NCBI GenBank assembly: GCA_000495415.1
Contig: AWGX01000366.1
Coordinates: forward strand, 1-8,566
Direction of reading: 5' to 3'
DNA length: 8,566 nt
DNA from: Smithella sp. ME-1
GTDB taxonomy: Bacteria > Desulfobacterota > Syntrophia > Syntrophales > Smithellaceae
The position numbers were made by a program, and so were the translations under genes. Positions 5,149 to 8,566 of the stretch are shown in pieces (position 1 is the stretch's first letter; each line of letters opens with the position of its first letter). The notes beneath the pieces were generated by a model that was given only the letters and a program-made list of their open reading frames with translations, searched no databases and was not told the origin of the DNA.

Positions 5149-7938
5149 TTATAGATTCGGCAGGCAGCGGGCGCAAACAGTCGGATGTTTCGTATTCGAA
5201 CCGATAGATTCTTCATAAATCCAGCAGCGTTCGCATTTACTGCCACGCGCTTTTTCCACACCTACAGCAAGTCCTTCGATTTCTTCACTCTTGAAAGGCG
5301 CGGCAATATCTTTTTCATCAGCCAGTTGCACTTGCGAAACAATCAATAAGGATCTTAAATCTTCAAGATGCTCTGCAAACAACGCTCGTAATATTTCAGG
5401 CGCCGCGATAGTAACGCGCGCATCCAGCGAATGACCGATAATTTTCCCCTTTCTGGCCTGTTCAATAGCTTTGGCAATTTCACTCTTTGCATCAATCATC
5501 ACCTTCCAGCGGTCACCCTGTTCCTCACTGTAATACTTATCGTTAACCTTTGGAAACTGTGTCAGATGAACAGTCTCTTCTTTATTATTCCAGGAAGGCA
5601 TCGAAGACCAAACTTCTTCAGACGTAAAAGTAAGAATGGGCGCGAGCAATCTGGTCATCGCATCCAGAATTATGAACATAGCCGTCTGACCGGAGCGGCG
5701 CACTGCTGATGCAGCTTTGTTAGTATAGAGCCTGTCCTTTAAAACGTCAAGATAAAGAGCGCTCAAATCTACAGTACAATAATTATAGAGCGTATAGAAA
5801 ACCACGTGGAACTGAAAGCGTTCATAAGCTTCTGTCACACGTTTGACAACTTCCTGCAGTCGATGCAGAGCCCATTTATCCATCTCCATCATCTGCTCGT
5901 AGGAAATCGCATCCTGATCCAGATTAAAATCATAAAGGTTACCCAAAATGAAGCGGCTGGTATTACGAATCCGGCGATAAGCTTCCATCAGGCGTTTGAG
6001 AATCTCATCGGAAATTCTAATGTCGTCGGTGTAGTCTTCCGCCGCCACCCACAGACGCAGAATTTCAGCACCGTACTTGGCAATCGCTTCTTCCGCACCG
6101 ATGACATTACCAACTGATTTGGACATTTTTTTGCCGTCACCGTCCACGACAAATCCGTGCGTGAGAACACTTTTATAAGGCGCGCGTCCGCGAGTTCCAA
6201 CGCATTCCAGCAGAGAGGAATGAAACCAGCCGCGGTGCTGATCGGAACCTTCCAGATACATATCGCACGGAGAACTCAAATCCGGACGTTTTTCCAAAAC
6301 AGCCGCGTGAGTGACACCGGAGTCAAACCACACATCCAGAATATTCAATTCCTTGGTAAACTCGGTCGAGTGGCAATGCGGACAAGTGGTATGTTTCGGC
6401 ATCAAGTCTTTCGGCTCTTTCTCAAACCAGACATCCGCACCGCCTTTTTCCATCAAAGCAACCAGGTTATCCAGAATTTCTTTCGTCATCACTTCGTTTT
6501 TACATTTAGCGCAGTAGAAGACAGTAATCGGTACACCCCATAACCTCTGGCGCGAGATGCACCAGTCAGGACGGTTTTCCACCATTCCGTAAATGCGGTC
6601 GCGTCCCCACGAGGGAATCCATTTTACTTCATTAATGCAGGCCAGTGCTTTCTTGCGCAGGTCGTTTTTTTCCATCGAGATGAACCACTGTTCAGTGGAA
6701 CGGAAAATGATCGGTTTCTTGCAGCGCCAGCAGTGCGGATAGGAATGCTGCATGGGCACATGTCCCAGAAGCGCTCCGACTTCATCGAGTTTTTTGATGA
6801 CGTTTTCATTGGCGTCGAAAACAAACTGTCCCGCGAAATGTTCAACGTCTTCGGTAAATTTCCCTGCGTCGTCCACCGGAGCGTAATTATCTAATCCGTA
6901 TTCAAGGCCGATTTCATAGTCTTCCTGACCATGACCAGGCGCGATATGCACAGCACCGGTCCCAGCCTCCAGTGTAACGAACGACGCCAGAATCAAAAGA
7001 CTGTTTCTTTTTACCAGTGGATGAACACATTTCTGCCCTTCCAGCACTTCGCCCTTGAATTCATCCAGAATTTCATAACTCTTATTTTTAAAACCGAATG
7101 CTTCCAGACAATAATCGAGCATGTCTTTGGCGACGATTAGTACATCGTTATCAATCTTAACGGCCACGTAAATAAAATCAGCTTTGACGGCAATTGCCAG
7201 ATTGGCGGGAATCGTCCATGGTGTCGTTGTCCAGATGACCATAGAAACTTTCTGACCGGCCAGTCCCGGTAGCACCTTAGAAATATCGGAAACAAAATTA
7301 AACTTCACATAAATGGACGGTGTATGGTGATCAGCATATTCCACTTCGGCTTCGGCCAACGCGGTCTTACAGGTGGCGCACCAATAAACAGGTTTTTTCC
7401 CCTTGTAAACACTGCCATTGAGATAAAGCTTACCAAATTCAGCGACAGTTGCCGCCTCGTAAGGATAGGCCATTGTCAGATAGGGATTTGCCCATTCACC
7501 AAAAACACCCAGGCGTTTGAACTGCTCACGTTGAATGTCGACATATTTCTCCGCGTAAGTGCGACAGGCGCGGCGTTTTTCCACTTGAGACATCGAACTC
7601 TTCTTCGCGCCCAGCTCTTTATCCACCTGATGTTCGATAGGCAGGCCGTGGCAATCCCATCCCGGCACATATACACCGTCAAAGCCGGCCATATTTTTTG
7701 ATTTAATGACTATATCCTTGATTATTTTATTGAGCGCCGTACCCAGATGAATATTACCGTTGGCGTAGGGAGGCCCGTCATGCAGAATGTAAGGTGTTTT
7801 TCCCTTGGCCATCTCCCTGATTTTTTTATAAATTCCTATCTCTTCCCATTTTCTGAGCATTTCCGGCTCGCGTTGCGCCAGATTAGCCTTCATCGGAAAA
7901 TCCGTTTGCGGAAGATTTAATGTGTCTTTGTAATCCAT
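5149..7938 (-). CDS. ileS: IleS, isoleucyl-tRNA synthetase
   Basis: Class Ia aminoacyl-tRNA synthetase that charges tRNA-Ile, in the cytoplasm. It has 929 residues, close to the usual bacterial length. In order: [19 protein letters not shown] (53-71) carries the HIGH-equivalent (HLGT at 64-67); the CP1 editing domain has [10 protein letters not shown] (near 238-247) and [15 protein letters not shown] (near 326-340); [12 protein letters not shown] begins at Trp459; the KMSKS loop is Lys604-Ser608; and the C-terminal zinc knuckle is Cys902/Cys905 with Cys922/Cys925 (CERCW...CARC). This four-cysteine tail is typical of the bacterial type with a zinc-binding C-terminus. ATG at 7936-7938 has AGGAG about eight bases upstream. 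It is transcribed toward lspA and divergently from htpX. No T-box leader was found upstream. The coding sequence is intact throughout. Confidence 0.98.
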   Translation of the reverse strand: MDYKDTLNLPQTDFPMKANLAQREPEMLRKWEEIGIYKKIREMAKGKTPYILHDGPPYANGNIHLGTALNKIIKDIVIKSKNMAGFDGVYVPGWDCHGLPIEHQVDKELGAKKSSMSQVEKRRACRTYAEKYVDIQREQFKRLGVFGEWANPYLTMAYPYEAATVAEFGKLYLNGSVYKGKKPVYWCATCKTALAEAEVEYADHHTPSIYVKFNFVSDISKVLPGLAGQKVSMVIWTTTPWTIPANLAIAVKADFIYVAVKIDNDVLIVAKDMLDYCLEAFGFKNKSYEILDEFKGEVLEGQKCVHPLVKRNSLLILASFVTLEAGTGAVHIAPGHGQEDYEIGLEYGLDNYAPVDDAGKFTEDVEHFAGQFVFDANENVIKKLDEVGALLGHVPMQHSYPHCWRCKKPIIFRSTEQWFISMEKNDLRKKALACINEVKWIPSWGRDRIYGMVENRPDWCISRQRLWGVPITVFYCAKCKNEVMTKEILDNLVALMEKGGADVWFEKEPKDLMPKHTTCPHCHSTEFTKELNILDVWFDSGVTHAAVLEKRPDLSSPCDMYLEGSDQHRGWFHSSLLECVGTRGRAPYKSVLTHGFVVDGDGKKMSKSVGNVIGAEEAIAKYGAEILRLWVAAEDYTDDIRISDEILKRLMEAYRRIRNTSRFILGNLYDFNLDQDAISYEQMMEMDKWALHRLQEVVKRVTEAYERFQFHVVFYTLYNYCTVDLSALYLDVLKDRLYTNKAASAVRRSGQTAMFIILDAMTRLLAPILTFTSEEVWSSMPSWNNKEETVHLTQFPKVNDKYYSEEQGDRWKVMIDAKSEIAKAIEQARKGKIIGHSLDARVTIAAPEILRALFAEHLEDLRSLLIVSQVQLADEKDIAAPFKSEEIEGLAVGVEKARGSKCERCWIYEESIGSNTKHPTVCARCLPNL

Positions 7939-8018
7939 TTCTTGCTCCTGTTTTTTAACCGGCGTTATTCCCGCATTAATACTTGAATAATTTAAACCAA
8001 GACGATTTCATCAGGATA

Positions 8019-8115
8019 CCGAAGCGGCAAGGAAAAAGCGCCGGAAGCGTATATTACGATACGTTGAGGACACTGACGACGATGCCACCAAAAGTATCCG
8101 CATGAAGCGACTCAG
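8019..8115. repeat. Candidate structured or dispersed intergenic element
   Basis: A GC-richer island inside AT-rich flanks, beginning near CCGAAGCGGCAAGG and running through a 7-bp hairpin AGCGTAT (8046-8052) / ATACGTT (8059-8065, one G-T pair) with loop ATTACG. Boundaries are approximate. It resembles intergenic repeats I associate with deltaproteobacterial genomes, but a copy elsewhere in this genome cannot be shown from one window. Confidence 0.3.
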
Positions 8116-8129
8116 TTACGGTTGTGTTG

Positions 8130-8145
8130 ATGTGAGCTATCACAT
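8130..8145. promoter_or_regulatory. ATGTGA-N4-TCACAT palindrome, candidate regulator site
   Basis: Perfect 6-base half-sites separated by GCTA, upstream of the htpX promoter and of ileS. The half-site TGTGA/TCACA is that of CRP/FNR-superfamily regulators, but their CRP-type spacing is six, not four, bases; FNR-type spacing is four with a different half-site (TTGAT). Binding by any specific regulator is therefore not established. Confidence 0.35.
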
Positions 8146-8227
8146 TATTTCAGTACTTTCAAGTAACTTAACACTGATAATATCTTTATAAATTTGCCGA
8201 AATTCAGCCAGTTAATAACATAAAGAC

Positions 8228-8258
8228 TTGACACAAAGCTTTTTACCATTAATATAAT
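8228..8258 (+). promoter_or_regulatory. Sigma70-like promoter of htpX
   Basis: A consensus -35 TTGACA (8228-8233) precedes TAATAT (8250-8255, 16-base spacer) overlapping TATAAT (8253-8258, 19-base spacer). The first spacing is nearer optimal. It lies about 70 bases upstream of the htpX ATG, in AT-rich DNA, and points toward htpX. A heat-shock (sigma32) promoter fits less well because the CCAT-like -10 would be too close. Confidence 0.6.
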
Positions 8259-8326
8259 AAAAAGATTATAGTTATATTATTTTAATAAATGTTTAAGGCA
8301 GTTTTTAAATTTAGGAGGTTAAAGAA

Positions 8327-8566
8327 ATGAAAAGGATTTTGTTGTTTCTCGCTACCAATATCGCCGTAATGGTGATCTTAAGTGTTGTTTTGCGCTTGCT
8401 CGGAGTGGATCGCATACTCGATGAAAGCGGCACAGGTCTCAACCTGGCTCATTTGCTCATTTTTTCGGCAGTATTCGGCTTCGGGGGTTCTTTCATATCG
8501 CTGGCTATGTCCAAATGGATGGCCAAACGCATGATGGGCGCGCAGGTTATCACCAATCCCCGGAGC
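8327..8566 (+). CDS. htpX: HtpX, membrane zinc metalloprotease (N-terminal part, cut by the window edge)
   Basis: The first 80 codons of an M48-family integral-membrane protease that degrades damaged membrane proteins and works alongside FtsH in other bacteria. The N-terminus [19 protein letters not shown] followed by VVLRLLGVD is a first membrane helix of HtpX type. The second hydrophobic stretch, [26 protein letters not shown] (43-68), contains the hallmark [18 protein letters not shown] segment; then [10 protein letters not shown] leads into the protease domain. The catalytic HEXXH motif lies beyond the edge, so activity cannot be judged. ATG 8327-8329 has AGGAGG (8313-8318) eight bases upstream and a good promoter upstream. 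It is divergent from ileS. The frame is open to the last base of the window. Confidence 0.93.
   Translation, partial: MKRILLFLATNIAVMVILSVVLRLLGVDRILDESGTGLNLAHLLIFSAVFGFGGSFISLAMSKWMAKRMMGAQVITNPRS

Larger units (their letters stand above)
7939..8326. other. 388-bp divergent intergenic region between ileS and htpX
   Basis: No gene is supported here. From the ileS side it holds the ileS ribosome binding site, an AT-rich stretch that presumably contains the ileS promoter, a GC-richer structured stretch (about 8019-8115), a symmetric TGTGA-N4-TCACA site (8130-8145), then an AT-rich stretch with the htpX promoter and ribosome binding site. Short open frames within it lack ribosome binding sites. 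Confidence 0.7.

Noticed and set aside
7738..7750. Apparent defect in the IleS HIGH motif (HLGT instead of HIGH)
   Set aside because: Variation at the last position of this motif is common in bacterial IleS, and all other catalytic and editing motifs are intact.
8102..8191. 29-codon plus-strand frame starting MKRLSYGCVD
   Set aside because: No Shine-Dalgarno sequence and it runs through the palindrome at 8130-8145; probably chance.
8227..8251. Sigma32 heat-shock promoter for htpX
   Set aside because: CTTGACA and a CCATTA-like sequence exist, but the gap between them is too short for a sigma32 promoter; the overlapping sigma70-like reading fits better.
7939..8326. T-box riboswitch upstream of ileS
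   Set aside because: No AGGGTGG-type T-box sequence and no following terminator could be found on the minus strand.

Overview
The window looks like a chromosomal segment of a moderately AT-rich Gram-negative bacterium. My best guess is a deltaproteobacterium (Desulfobacterota, e.g. the Syntrophales/Desulfobacterales area). That placement is inference from the gene mix (ileS-lspA beside a his cluster ending in a HIT gene, a long-form HisG, HtpX) and from general sequence feel; no phylogenetic marker was compared. All genes appear intact, and several minus-strand genes use TTG starts behind strong Shine-Dalgarno sequences.

Layout, left to right. Positions 1-61 are the downstream edge of the his cluster and carry an excellent minus-strand ribosome binding site for a gene just outside the window. 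From 3974 down to 62 runs a minus-strand block in transcription order hisI, hisG, hisB, an unrecognised exported protein, hisA, and a HIT-family hydrolase. HisI, HisG, HisB and HisA are four of the histidine biosynthesis enzymes; hisH, hisF, hisE, hisC and hisD are not in the window. hisI/hisG overlap by 4 nt and hisG/hisB/exported protein are tightly spaced. A 263-bp non-coding gap, rich in inverted repeats, separates the exported-protein gene from hisA.

At 4152-4442 a small plus-strand gene (two membrane segments plus a charged coiled coil) sits between minus-strand blocks. It is divergent from hisI and convergent with lspA. The hisI/small-gene intergenic region has nested dyad symmetries. 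From 7938 down to 4460 come ileS (isoleucyl-tRNA synthetase) and lspA (lipoprotein signal peptidase), a common bacterial pair. Here their 197-bp spacer holds a compact ~102-bp palindromic element with TGTCATT.../...AATGACA ends that looks like a miniature dispersed repeat.

From 7939 to 8326 is a 388-bp divergent intergenic region. It holds a GC-richer structured stretch, a TGTGA-N4-TCACA palindrome and a good sigma70-like promoter. This reads into htpX (membrane zinc metalloprotease), whose first 80 codons reach the right edge.

The genes are mostly housekeeping: amino-acid synthesis, tRNA charging, lipoprotein maturation and membrane protein quality control. The parts that are not explained are the exported CPVCG protein inside the his cluster, the small coiled-coil membrane protein, and the structured intergenic elements. 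I see no evidence for a defence system, CRISPR array, prophage or complete insertion sequence.
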